Positions 20,950 to 30,719 of a stretch of 59,692 nucleotides of DNA are shown piece after piece (position 1 is the first letter of the stretch; every line of letters begins with the position of its first letter). A program made the position numbers and the translations under genes. The notes beneath the pieces are model-generated. The model saw only the letters and a program-made list of their open reading frames with translations. It ran no database searches and had not been told where the DNA came from. This DNA is from an uncultured bacterium (GTDB lineage: Bacteria > Patescibacteriota > Saccharimonadia > Saccharimonadales > Saccharimonadaceae): positions 1 through 59,692 of the forward strand of contig CAIUMO010000022.1 of the NCBI GenBank assembly GCA_903900345.1, in the 5' to 3' direction.

Positions 20950-23577
20950 TTGGTTATGGTGAATAAGAATAAGGTTTTGACAAAAATATTTGGCGATCCT
21001 CAAGCCCGTATTTTAAAAGGCCTGCAAAAAAAGGTTGCATCGATTAATGCTTTGGCTGAAAAATATCAAAAAATGTCCAAGCCCGAACTGAAAAAGCAGA
21101 CTGAAGTTTTGAAACAGGAATTGCAAAAGAAGGGTACGACTTTAAATAGTATTTTACCTGATGCTTTTGCGTTAGTTCGTGAAGCTAGCGACAGGGTGCT
21201 GGGTATGCGCCCATTCGATGTGCAGTTAATCGGCGGTATGGCACTACATGAAGGTAATGTGGCCGAGATGAAGACTGGTGAAGGTAAAACTTTAGTGGCT
21301 ACATTACCGGTCTATCTGAATGCGCTAGAAGGCAAAGGTGTTCATGTTGTGACGGTCAATGATTACTTGGCGCAACGTGATGCCAGTTGGATGGGTGGTA
21401 TTTATCACTTTTTGGGCCTTTCAACCGGCGTTATTATCAATGAAGCCTCATTCTTGTATGACCCAGAATTCATAAACGAAAGTCATGATGACGAGCGCAT
21501 GAAACATCTGCGCCCTGTGACTCGCAAAGAAGCCTATGCGGCTGATGTGACTTACGGAACTAATAATGAATTCGGATTCGATTATTTGCGCGACAACATG
21601 GTTAACGAAGTCGATTTATTGCGTCAACGTGACCTGAATTTTGCGATTGTCGATGAGGTTGACAGCATTTTAATCGATGAGGCTAGAACACCGCTGATTA
21701 TTAGCGCTCCAGCCGCTGAAAACCCTGATAGTTATTACCAATTTGCTAAAATCGCTGCTAAATTAGTGCCCGAAGATTACATTTTGGACGAAAAACATCG
21801 TACTGTAGCCCTAAGTGACGAAGGTACTGAAAAAGTTCAAAAAATGCTTGGCGTCAATAATCTATATAGTCCAGATTATGTGCGCTCGGTTTATCATATG
21901 GACCAAGCTTTAAGGGCTCAGGCTGTGTTCAAGCGCGACAAGGATTATGTTGTTACCAAAGATGGTGAAGTTATTATTGTAGATGAATTTACTGGTCGTT
22001 TGATGCAAGGTCGTCGTTATAACGAAGGTCTACACCAGGCTATCGAAGCCAAAGAGGCTGTGCCGGTTTTACAAGAAAGTATGACATTGGCGACGATCTC
22101 ATTCCAGAACTATTTCCGTTTGTACAAAAAGCTATCTGGCATGACAGGTACGGCCTTTACCGAAGCTGAAGAATTTCAGCAGATTTATAGTTTGGATGTT
22201 ATCCAAATTCCATCGAATCGTCCTTTGGTTCGCGTCGACAAGCAAGATTTAATTTTCAAGACCGAAAAAGCCAAGCTCAAGGCTGTTGCTAAATCGATTG
22301 CCGAATATCATGCAGCTGGTCGACCAGTTTTGGTCGGATCGGCTTCGATTGCTAAAAACGAATTAATCGCTTCATATTTGGACGAAGCTGGCATAGCTTA
22401 TGAACTATTGAATGCTAAAAACAACGAACGTGAAGCAGCTATTATCGAAAAAGCTGGCGAAAAGGGCGCGATTACGCTTGCTACCAACATCGCTGGTCGT
22501 GGAACCGACATCAAGCTTGGTAAAGGCGTCAAAGAATTAGGCGGTTTAGTCGTGGTTGGTTCAGAGCGCCATGAATCACGCCGTATCGACAATCAGTTAC
22601 GTGGGCGTGGCGGACGTCAGGGTGATCCTGGTGAGACGCAATTTTACGTATCAACCGAAGATGATTTGATGCGAATTTTTCAGGGCGAACGCATTGCTAG
22701 TTTGATGGACAGATTAGGTGTCGGTGAAGATACGCCGATTCGCAATAAAGCCGTTTCAGGCACGCTTGAGGCGGCTCAAAAACGGGTTGAAGGCTTTAAC
22801 TTTGACACTCGAAAAAACGTTGTCCAATATGACAACGTGATTAATCGTCATCGTCGTGTAGTTTATACGATGCGCCACAAGATTTTAGAGGGCGATAGTA
22901 TCAAACCTGAAATTGAGCGTTTGATTGAATCAAAACTACGTGAATTGACTATTGTTCCAGCTAAAAATAACAAGAGCTTTGCCGCAGAATTTGAAGCCAT
23001 TTTTCCACTAAGTGAACTCGAGATCAAGGCTATTGGTGAGCAAAAGAACGACAAGCTCAGATTTGAATTGGCCTATAAAGAAACTAACAAATTATACGAA
23101 GCCAAAGAGAAAGAATTAGAAACTGGTGTGATTCGCAAAGTCGAGCGAGAAGTTTATCTGCAAGTGCTAGATACACTGTGGATGCAACATCTTGAGAATA
23201 TGCAGCATCTGCGTGAAGGCATTCATTGGCGCAGTGTTGGTCAACGTGATCCATTGGTAGAATACCGCAGTGAATCTTCAACTTTGTTCGAAAGTTTGCA
23301 ATCGACTTTGCGCGATGAAGTCTTGCGGGTTGTGATGCACGTTCGCAAAAACGATGTTGCTGCTAATGCCGAAGAAGATCATGATACTGAATTAACTCGT
23401 TTAGCCGAAAACGCTGTCGAAAAAGGCGTTAATGAAATAACTGGCGGTGAAGAGAATCGCGATCAAGATTTTAAAATTCAAAAATCTGATAAACTTCAAA
23501 CTACCAATCAAAAGAAAAACGCTGCACGCAAGAAAAAGAAATCACAGCGTCAAAATCGTAAGAAAAATCGTAAATAA
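20950..23577 (+). CDS. secA: Preprotein translocase subunit SecA
   Basis: MKTGEGKTLVATLPVYLNAL, VDEVDSILIDEARTPLIIS, ATNIAGRGTDIKL, LRGRGGRQGDPGETQF. Confidence 0.97.
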   Translation: MVMVNKNKVLTKIFGDPQARILKGLQKKVASINALAEKYQKMSKPELKKQTEVLKQELQKKGTTLNSILPDAFALVREASDRVLGMRPFDVQLIGGMALHEGNVAEMKTGEGKTLVATLPVYLNALEGKGVHVVTVNDYLAQRDASWMGGIYHFLGLSTGVIINEASFLYDPEFINESHDDERMKHLRPVTRKEAYAADVTYGTNNEFGFDYLRDNMVNEVDLLRQRDLNFAIVDEVDSILIDEARTPLIISAPAAENPDSYYQFAKIAAKLVPEDYILDEKHRTVALSDEGTEKVQKMLGVNNLYSPDYVRSVYHMDQALRAQAVFKRDKDYVVTKDGEVIIVDEFTGRLMQGRRYNEGLHQAIEAKEAVPVLQESMTLATISFQNYFRLYKKLSGMTGTAFTEAEEFQQIYSLDVIQIPSNRPLVRVDKQDLIFKTEKAKLKAVAKSIAEYHAAGRPVLVGSASIAKNELIASYLDEAGIAYELLNAKNNEREAAIIEKAGEKGAITLATNIAGRGTDIKLGKGVKELGGLVVVGSERHESRRIDNQLRGRGGRQGDPGETQFYVSTEDDLMRIFQGERIASLMDRLGVGEDTPIRNKAVSGTLEAAQKRVEGFNFDTRKNVVQYDNVINRHRRVVYTMRHKILEGDSIKPEIERLIESKLRELTIVPAKNNKSFAAEFEAIFPLSELEIKAIGEQKNDKLRFELAYKETNKLYEAKEKELETGVIRKVEREVYLQVLDTLWMQHLENMQHLREGIHWRSVGQRDPLVEYRSESSTLFESLQSTLRDEVLRVVMHVRKNDVAANAEEDHDTELTRLAENAVEKGVNEITGGEENRDQDFKIQKSDKLQTTNQKKNAARKKKKSQRQNRKKNRK

Positions 23578-23606
23578 ATATTATCGGGTGGCAGAAAGTT
23601 TAATAA

Positions 23607-24893
23607 ATGAAACATACAGTTGAAGAAATACGATTAAAAAATGGCGCTCGTGGGTTGCTAATTGATGTTCCCGACGCTACGACGATGAGCATGCAATTTC
23701 AGTTTCGAGCTGGCAATCGCTATGCTAAATCCAAAGATATCGAACAAGTTGCTCACATTATGGAGCACATGGCCTTTGGTGCCAATGCGCGCTTTAAAAC
23801 CGAACATGAATTCGAGTTTGAGTTTACAAAAAACGGCGCTTACCGCAATGCCTATACTAGTGATTTATCAATGGTATACGAGGCGGACTGTGCTGATTTT
23901 GAATGGGATCGAATCTTGGATTTACAAAAAGTTGCAATTTGTCAGCCAAAATTTAATGAAGAGGAACTTAACGCTGAAAAGGGTAATGTTCGCAGTGAAT
24001 TAACTAATTATCTGAATGATCACCAGCGGATATTGTGGCCAAGGGTTCAGCAACTGTTAGGTGAAGATGTTTTGACTTATCGTCAATCTTTGCCGACCAT
24101 TGGCGCTGTAACGTTGGCTGATGTGCGTGAACATCATCGCCGCACTCACACAACTAACAATATGCGTTTCGTGATTGCTGGTAAGTTACATGGTCGCAAA
24201 ACCGAGATTAGACGACAAATTGAAGACTTTAAATTAGCCGAGGGTGAAAGATTTGAAGTTCCGCATGATATCTTGACCAAAGCTGCTCCAAGTATTATTC
24301 GTCGCAAAGATGCTACGAATCTGACATTTGGTCTGTTTATGGCTATACCTCGAGAGTTAAATGATGAAGAATTGGACGCGATGCATTATTTAAATCATAT
24401 TTTAACCGGCACGATGTATTCCCGTATTTTTGGTGCGGCTCGTCAAAAAGGTTTGGCATACAGTGTCAGCGCCTATGTCGGAACTGGTTTTTACGATAGT
24501 GGCTGGGATATTACCGGTCAGGTTAATCACGAAACTGCTGGAGAGTTATTCGATATTATCACTCGTGAACTTGACCAGGTGCTAAAGGGAAATATTAGCC
24601 AAGAAGAAGTTGATGCTGCTAAATCTTTTGCATTAGGTCGCTATCAAATGGGCGCGCAAACGGTCTCGCAAATTAGTAGTTTTTACACTGGACGTTATTT
24701 TGATGATGGCTTTATCAAAGATTATGAGAAAGTTCCAGATATGATCAAAAAAGTCACATTAAAACGCATGGTTGAAACGGCTCGTAACTTTATCGAACAA
24801 GACATATGGGTCTTGGCGGCAGTCAGTAGTGGCGAACGCCAAGAAATCATCGACCTGAACGACAAAGTAGCTACATTATTCAATCCGCGCTAA
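23607..24893 (+). CDS. M16-family zinc peptidase-like protein
   Basis: AHIMEHMAFGA (degenerate HxxEH-like region), GRKTEIRRQIEDF, YSRIFGAARQKGLAYSVSAYVGTG. Confidence 0.8.
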   Translation: MKHTVEEIRLKNGARGLLIDVPDATTMSMQFQFRAGNRYAKSKDIEQVAHIMEHMAFGANARFKTEHEFEFEFTKNGAYRNAYTSDLSMVYEADCADFEWDRILDLQKVAICQPKFNEEELNAEKGNVRSELTNYLNDHQRILWPRVQQLLGEDVLTYRQSLPTIGAVTLADVREHHRRTHTTNNMRFVIAGKLHGRKTEIRRQIEDFKLAEGERFEVPHDILTKAAPSIIRRKDATNLTFGLFMAIPRELNDEELDAMHYLNHILTGTMYSRIFGAARQKGLAYSVSAYVGTGFYDSGWDITGQVNHETAGELFDIITRELDQVLKGNISQEEVDAAKSFALGRYQMGAQTVSQISSFYTGRYFDDGFIKDYEKVPDMIKKVTLKRMVETARNFIEQDIWVLAAVSSGERQEIIDLNDKVATLFNPR

Positions 24894-24903
24894 GATAGAT
24901 AAT

Positions 24904-26187
24904 ATGAAGATAGCAATTGCTGGTTATGGCGCAGAGGGTGAATCTAATTATCGTTATTTTGCGCTCGATCCTAGTAATGAAATAACTATAGTTGACCAGC
25001 GGCAACCTGATCGCGAGATACCATCTGGTATCGCTACGATTATTGGTAATGATGCTTTTGAAAAACTCAATGGCTTTGATTTAGTTATCCGCACGGCTGG
25101 TTTGTCGCCTCACAAGATAATCACTGATGGCAAAATATGGTCGGCGACTAACGAGTTCTTTGCTAAATGTCCAGCCAAAATTATTGGCGTAACTGGCACC
25201 AAAGGTAAGGGCACGACAGCCAGTTTGATTGCTAGTATTCTAGAATCTGCTGGTCGAAAAGTTTGGTTGTTGGGTAATATCGGTAAGCCGGCTTTGGATG
25301 TGATTGAACAGATAAAAAGTGATGATTTAGTGGTTTATGAATTATCGAGTTTTCAACTTTGGGATTTAGAAAAGTCGCCACATGTTGCGGTCGTCTTATT
25401 TATCGAGCAAGAACATTTAGATGTCCATATCGACATGAAAGAGTATGTCAACGCTAAAAATAACATAACAAGATATCAGACAGCTGATGATTATTTGATT
25501 TATAATCAATCAAATGAATACGCTCGTTCTATTGCGGATGGGTCAAAGGCTAAACTTATTGGCTATACGGATATAGAAACTTCACATGTCGCTGACGACA
25601 ACTTTTATTATGGTGAACAAAAAATTAGTTCAGTTAACACCTTACAAATCATGGGTAAACATAATTATGACAACGCCTGTGCCGCGATTGATGCTATATG
25701 GGAATACGTCCGTGATTCAGAGGTGATTGAACGAGGGCTAGGTGCTTTTAAAGGCTTGCCTCATCGTTTGCAGTTTGTTCGTATGGTTAATGAAGTTAAG
25801 TATTTCGATGATAGCATTGCAACTACTCCAAGCTCGGCGATCGCAGCGCTTAGGGCGTTTGATGGGCCAAAAGTGATTATACTAGGCGGATCTTCAAAAG
25901 GCTCTGATTTTACGGAACTTGCTGCCGAATTATTAAGACATGATGTCAAAGTGATTTTGATAGGTGATGAAGCCAACAAGATTGCAACAGAATGCCAATC
26001 TGCTGGTTTTGTTGATTTCGAAATTATTAATAATGCCACAATGACAGACGTAGTTAAGCGTTCGCAAATACTTTCAAAACCTGACGGCGTAGTCTTGTTA
26101 AGCCCTGCCAGCGCAAGCTTTGGCCTGTTCAAAAACTATGTTGACAGAGGCGACCAGTTTCAGGCAGCTGTAAAAATGCTACAATAG
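24904..26187 (+). CDS. murD: UDP-N-acetylmuramoylalanine--D-glutamate ligase
   Basis: GVTGTKGKGTTASLIASIL, ELSSFQLWDLEKSPHVAVV, PHRLQFVRMVNEVKYFDDS. Confidence 0.9.
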   Translation: MKIAIAGYGAEGESNYRYFALDPSNEITIVDQRQPDREIPSGIATIIGNDAFEKLNGFDLVIRTAGLSPHKIITDGKIWSATNEFFAKCPAKIIGVTGTKGKGTTASLIASILESAGRKVWLLGNIGKPALDVIEQIKSDDLVVYELSSFQLWDLEKSPHVAVVLFIEQEHLDVHIDMKEYVNAKNNITRYQTADDYLIYNQSNEYARSIADGSKAKLIGYTDIETSHVADDNFYYGEQKISSVNTLQIMGKHNYDNACAAIDAIWEYVRDSEVIERGLGAFKGLPHRLQFVRMVNEVKYFDDSIATTPSSAIAALRAFDGPKVIILGGSSKGSDFTELAAELLRHDVKVILIGDEANKIATECQSAGFVDFEIINNATMTDVVKRSQILSKPDGVVLLSPASASFGLFKNYVDRGDQFQAAVKMLQ

Positions 26188-26192
26188 TCTAG

Positions 26193-27272
26193 ATGCAAAC
26201 ACTTCTCAAAAATCTGACAACATTATTATCGCAAATTGATGCGGCTTTTGAGCGTTTAGATATTGCTAAAAAGCAAGAATTGATAGCGGCTTTGACCGAG
26301 CAATTATCTCATTCGGAAGTTTGGAATAATCCGACTGACGCCCAGACTAAGAACAAACAGCTAGCAGCCTTATCGGGTACGGTTGATCCATGGGTGACGT
26401 TACGTATCCAAGTTGCCGATATTATTGAATTTATTAAATTGGGTGATGATAGTATGTCGCAAGAATTTGAAACCGAAGCCAAGGCGCTCGAACAAGATTT
26501 CAATAAACTGCGCAAAGATCTGCTATTTCATGGTAAATACGATGATTATAATGCAATCATCAGATTAAGCGCCGGTGTTGGTGGAACTGATGCTCAGGAT
26601 TGGACTGAAATGTTGGAACGTATGTATCTGCGTTGGGCGGGAAAGTCGGGCCTGAAAGCGGCTATTATTGAACGTTCAGCGGCCGAAGAAGCTGGTATCA
26701 AATCGAGTGTGATTGAAATATCTGGCTCACATGCCTATGGTAAATTACGCAGTGAAAATGGCGTTCATCGTCTGGTGCGGCTTAGTCCATTTAACAGCGA
26801 TAATCTGCGCCAAACTAGCTTTGCATTGGTTGAAATTTTGCCGCAAATTGACACGCCCGAAGAAGTTCAAATAGATGACAAAGATTTAAAAATTGATGTT
26901 TATCGATCAGGCGGAAAAGGTGGTCAGTCGGTCAACACAACTGATAGTGCAGTTCGAATAACGCATATTCCGACTGGTATTGTTGTGGCAATTCAGAATG
27001 AACGATCGCAATTGCAGAATCGCGAAATGGCGATGAAAATCTTGCGATCCAAATTATTACAATTAAAACTTGAACAACATGTTGCTGATATTACAGACCT
27101 GCAAGCAGGTGAGTCAGCTAACTGGGGTTCACAGATCCGTAATTATGTTTTGCACCCATATACTTTAGTCAAAGACACGCGAACTAAACATGAAACTAAC
27201 AACGCTCAATCGGTGCTGGATGGTGACATTGATGGCTTTATTGATGCCTTTTTAGAATCAGAAAAATCTTAG
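26193..27272 (+). CDS. prfB: Peptide chain release factor 2
   Basis: [52 protein letters not shown]. Confidence 0.93.
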   Translation: MQTLLKNLTTLLSQIDAAFERLDIAKKQELIAALTEQLSHSEVWNNPTDAQTKNKQLAALSGTVDPWVTLRIQVADIIEFIKLGDDSMSQEFETEAKALEQDFNKLRKDLLFHGKYDDYNAIIRLSAGVGGTDAQDWTEMLERMYLRWAGKSGLKAAIIERSAAEEAGIKSSVIEISGSHAYGKLRSENGVHRLVRLSPFNSDNLRQTSFALVEILPQIDTPEEVQIDDKDLKIDVYRSGGKGGQSVNTTDSAVRITHIPTGIVVAIQNERSQLQNREMAMKILRSKLLQLKLEQHVADITDLQAGESANWGSQIRNYVLHPYTLVKDTRTKHETNNAQSVLDGDIDGFIDAFLESEKS

Positions 27273-27660
27273 TCTCAACAAGCCCATCTCGCTTCACGGG
27301 TCCTGCCGCTCATTACACCCTCCAAGTTTCTCTTTTCTGCCGCCTCCCCTCACTTACCTTTATTCTAAGCAGCACACTCTACCAGGTACGCTTTCGCCCG
27401 TTACAATCTAACGGGGAAAACGTAGCCTATGGCGTTCGGCTGGTCCTGGTGGACCACAGTCTGCTCAGTAATAAATGTAAGTGATGGTAGACGTATTTAA
27501 ATTATCTTCAAAACAATACGACTCTTTGGCATAAACATCAGACCTAAACGGGTGACGCGAGGCGGGGCGGCACCCGATTTACTACAAAATGGTAATCCAT
27601 TTTTATAAATCAGGGGCGGACCGAGCGGCAGGACCCGTGAGATGGGCGGGGCCTGCTTTA
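27273..27660. ncRNA. Candidate large structured noncoding RNA; strand and family undetermined
   Basis: No convincing ORF; 27282-27289 pairs with 27640-27647 and 27295-27311 with 27623-27639; internal hairpins CCCGTTA-caatc-TAACGGG, TGGTCC-tggt-GGACCA, CGGGTG...CACCCG, AAAATGG-taat-CCATTTT. Confidence 0.6.
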
Positions 27661-27719
27661 GATCTATAGCGGCAAAAACTATCATTCATCATCTTACTTA
27701 TGTTATAATTGACCGAGTA

Positions 27720-28403
27720 ATGATACTGCTAGATAGGGTAACAAAATCATACGGCAAAGACTTAAGCCCGGCTGTTGACCGAGTTAGTTTATTCATTGAA
27801 CCACGTGAATTCGTGATTTTAGTTGGTACTAGTGGTGCTGGCAAATCGACCTTATTAAAACTATTGACCCGTGAAGAAAAACCAACCAGTGGCAAAATTG
27901 TGGTTGGCGGTATTGATTATGACACACTCAAAGATAATCATATTCCAATGCTACGCCGCAAAATTGGCGTTGTCTTTCAGGATTTTAAACTACTGCCGCA
28001 ACGAACTGTGTTCGAGAATATCGCCTTTGCACTAGAGATCGCTGGTATGACTAGGCGAGAGATCAAAAATACTGTACCTAAAGTGATCGAATTAGTCGGA
28101 CTAGCCGGCAAAGAAAAACAATTTCCGCATCAGTTATCCGGTGGTGAACGTCAACGAGTGGCAATTGCTAGGGCAGTTGTTCGCCAACCCAAGATTTTAA
28201 TTGCTGATGAGCCGACTGGTAACTTGGATCCAAAACACAGTTGGGATATTATCCGCTTGTTGGAAAAGATTAATAAATACGGTACGACAGTCCTGTTGAC
28301 TACGCATAATGCCGATATAGTAAACAAGCTCAAACGACGTGTGATTACGCTTGACCATGGCAAAATTACTGGCGACCAAGCTGAGGGGAGTTACAGACAA
28401 TAA
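27720..28403 (+). CDS. ftsE: Cell division ATP-binding protein FtsE
   Basis: GTSGAGKSTLLKLLTREEKPTSGKI, VVFQDFKLLPQRTVFENIAF, LSGGERQRVAIARA; next to ftsX. Confidence 0.93.
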   Translation: MILLDRVTKSYGKDLSPAVDRVSLFIEPREFVILVGTSGAGKSTLLKLLTREEKPTSGKIVVGGIDYDTLKDNHIPMLRRKIGVVFQDFKLLPQRTVFENIAFALEIAGMTRREIKNTVPKVIELVGLAGKEKQFPHQLSGGERQRVAIARAVVRQPKILIADEPTGNLDPKHSWDIIRLLEKINKYGTTVLLTTHNADIVNKLKRRVITLDHGKITGDQAEGSYRQ

Positions 28404-29383
28404 TGGCCAAGAAAAAACTTGATTCAAAAACTTTTGCAGCTCAAAAGCGCAGTCGCCGCAGATTGTTGACTTTCTTTCGAGTGATTCGATACGGTACCGA
28501 TAGTTTTATCCGCAACTCGTGGCTTTCAGTCGCTGCGACAGCTGTTATGGCTATTACACTACTGATTATTTTTGTCGTGTTTGTAACGCATACTGTTCTG
28601 GTTGACACCGTCAGTGACCTCAGTAACAAAGTCGACATGTCGATTTATCTGAAGACTGACACGACCGACCAAGTTGGTGCCGATTTAAGTGCCGAACTAA
28701 AGAAATTATCGTCGGTTCGTTCTGTCAAATATTGTAGTGCTGACTGTGCCAGGGCAGCGATTGCTCAAGAAAATAGCGATGACCCAGCTGTTTTGGCGGC
28801 GATTAATGTGGCTACAAATATGAATCCAGCGACCTTGCGAGTAGTCGTCAAAGATATTAACAACACAACTCAGTTACAGAATTTTGTTAGCCAGAACGCC
28901 TTACTAAAAGACCATATTAGCTCTGACTTCAAGCCATCATTTGCTGGTGAAAGGCGCAATACTATTCAATCGATTGGTCGCGCAGTTAACTTTATTCAGC
29001 AACTTGGTATCGCGATTGGCGTGGTTTTCGTGGTGATATCATCGTTAATTATCTTTAATACAATCCGTATGGCGATATTCAATCGTAAAGAGGAAATTCA
29101 GATGATGAAGCTAATTGGCGCCGATAAATCATTTATTCGTGGGCCATTCTTGGTTGAGTCAATTATCTATGGTTTTATTGCTTCACTCATGGCAACTGGT
29201 TTAGGTATTTGGGGATTGTATAGCTCAACTAAAACACTGGCCAGCTACCAGGTGTCTGTGCAACCGACTATCCATCTGGTGACTTATTATTTGCCGTTTG
29301 TATTGCTAAGTATGATCGGTGTAGGTGCCCTGGTTGGAATCATTTCATCATCATTGGCGACACGTAAGTATTTAAAGCTATGA
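28403..29383 (+). CDS. ftsX: Cell division permease FtsX
   Basis: Four-TM FtsX topology, MSIYLKTD...; IFNRKEEIQMMKLIGADKSFIRGPFLVE. Confidence 0.92.
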   Translation: MAKKKLDSKTFAAQKRSRRRLLTFFRVIRYGTDSFIRNSWLSVAATAVMAITLLIIFVVFVTHTVLVDTVSDLSNKVDMSIYLKTDTTDQVGADLSAELKKLSSVRSVKYCSADCARAAIAQENSDDPAVLAAINVATNMNPATLRVVVKDINNTTQLQNFVSQNALLKDHISSDFKPSFAGERRNTIQSIGRAVNFIQQLGIAIGVVFVVISSLIIFNTIRMAIFNRKEEIQMMKLIGADKSFIRGPFLVESIIYGFIASLMATGLGIWGLYSSTKTLASYQVSVQPTIHLVTYYLPFVLLSMIGVGALVGIISSSLATRKYLKL

Positions 29384-30633
29384 TAACGTTAAACGCTAAA
29401 TCAAAATTACGCTCTTTCAAGACCAGGCTAGTGCTGGTCGTTATGAGTTTAGTGATTGCCGTTAGTGTTCCGATGCAAATGGTGCAAAAGGCGTCGGCTT
29501 ATACAATCGATGAGATTAATGCAATATACAATGCTCAAAAAGCTGCGATTCAACAAGATGTTGATAAATATGCCGCGCAGGCTTCACAACTGGCTGCTCA
29601 GGCTAGTACACTTCAATCTGCTCTTGAGATAATATCTTCTCAAAAAGCCGAGATACAGGCCTTGTTGGATCTTAGTCAAGCGAAATATGATAATTTAGTT
29701 CTGCAAATCGCTGATACTGAACAAAAAATCAAAGACAACCAAGACGCGCTAGGTAAAACTATCGCTAATATGTATGTTGATGACCAAGTTACACCTTTAG
29801 AGATGTTGGCTAGTAGTAAAAATATTGGTGACTATTTAGACAAGCAAGAGTATCGCTCGTCTGTTCGTAATCAGTTGACGTCAACTATTAGCAAGATCAA
29901 GGATTTAAAAACTCAGCTAGATGTCCAAAAGAGTGACGTCCAAAAAGTTCTTGAACAACAGAAAGCTCAAAAAGATATTTTGGCTGCCAAAGAACAAGAA
30001 CAACAGAATTTGTTGGATCAAACCAAAGGTCAAGAGGCGGCTTACCAACAACTAGTTACGCAAAGAGCGGCTGATTTAGCTGCCGCTAATGAACAGCAGC
30101 GCTTGGCAATTGCTAAGATTACTAATAATGGACAAAATACATCTGGGTCGGTCGGTTCATTCCAGTACCGTAACTTTAGCGGTAATCAAGGCGCTTGTGG
30201 TGGTGGTTATCCAGCTAATGTGTCTAATATATGGGGCTGTAACTTTTCTTTGGATTATGGCGCACCATATTATTACGATAGTTGGGCTTTATTCAATCGT
30301 GAATGTGTCAGTTATACAGCTTGGGCTGCCTATACGCGTTTTAATAAGAAAGTAACTAGTTTTATGGGTTCTGGTATGGCGTATCAATGGCCAACGACGG
30401 CATTAAGTATGGGTGCAAATGTTGATAATACACCAGAAGTTGGCTCTGTAGCTATTAGCCCTCGTCAATATTTTACTCCTAGCGGTCACGCCATGCTGGT
30501 TGAAGAGGACTATGGAGACGGATGGATTAGAGTAAGCCAGTATAACTTCGCTGGTACTGGTGAATATAGCACTATGGACCTTAAAGCTTCCAGTGCTGTA
30601 TATATTCATTTCCAAGATAGAATAGTTAGATAA
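29380..30633 (+). CDS. Coiled-coil CHAP-domain peptidoglycan hydrolase (PcsB/CwlO-like)
   Basis: Signal peptide, long Gln/Ala coiled coil, CHAP motifs NRECVSYTAWAAYTRF and SGHAMLVEE. Confidence 0.88.
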   Translation: MITLNAKSKLRSFKTRLVLVVMSLVIAVSVPMQMVQKASAYTIDEINAIYNAQKAAIQQDVDKYAAQASQLAAQASTLQSALEIISSQKAEIQALLDLSQAKYDNLVLQIADTEQKIKDNQDALGKTIANMYVDDQVTPLEMLASSKNIGDYLDKQEYRSSVRNQLTSTISKIKDLKTQLDVQKSDVQKVLEQQKAQKDILAAKEQEQQNLLDQTKGQEAAYQQLVTQRAADLAAANEQQRLAIAKITNNGQNTSGSVGSFQYRNFSGNQGACGGGYPANVSNIWGCNFSLDYGAPYYYDSWALFNRECVSYTAWAAYTRFNKKVTSFMGSGMAYQWPTTALSMGANVDNTPEVGSVAISPRQYFTPSGHAMLVEEDYGDGWIRVSQYNFAGTGEYSTMDLKASSAVYIHFQDRIVR

Positions 30634-30719
30634 TTAACCATAACTTCTATAGCTAAATCTCAGCCGATTGAGTTATACTTATATTCAGTAGAAAAATGGG
30701 ATCAAAAATAGGGGACACG

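Noticed and set aside
27481-27533. tmRNA-like tag ORF ending ...KQYDSLA* on the plus strand
   Set aside because: No tRNA-like acceptor, no GGTTCGANTCC T-arm and no 3' CCA at the ends of the region; the tag resemblance is probably chance.
27797-27812. parS-like sequence (CCACGTGAATTC)
   Set aside because: Lies inside ftsE coding sequence and matches only the CACGTG core, not the full 16-bp palindrome.
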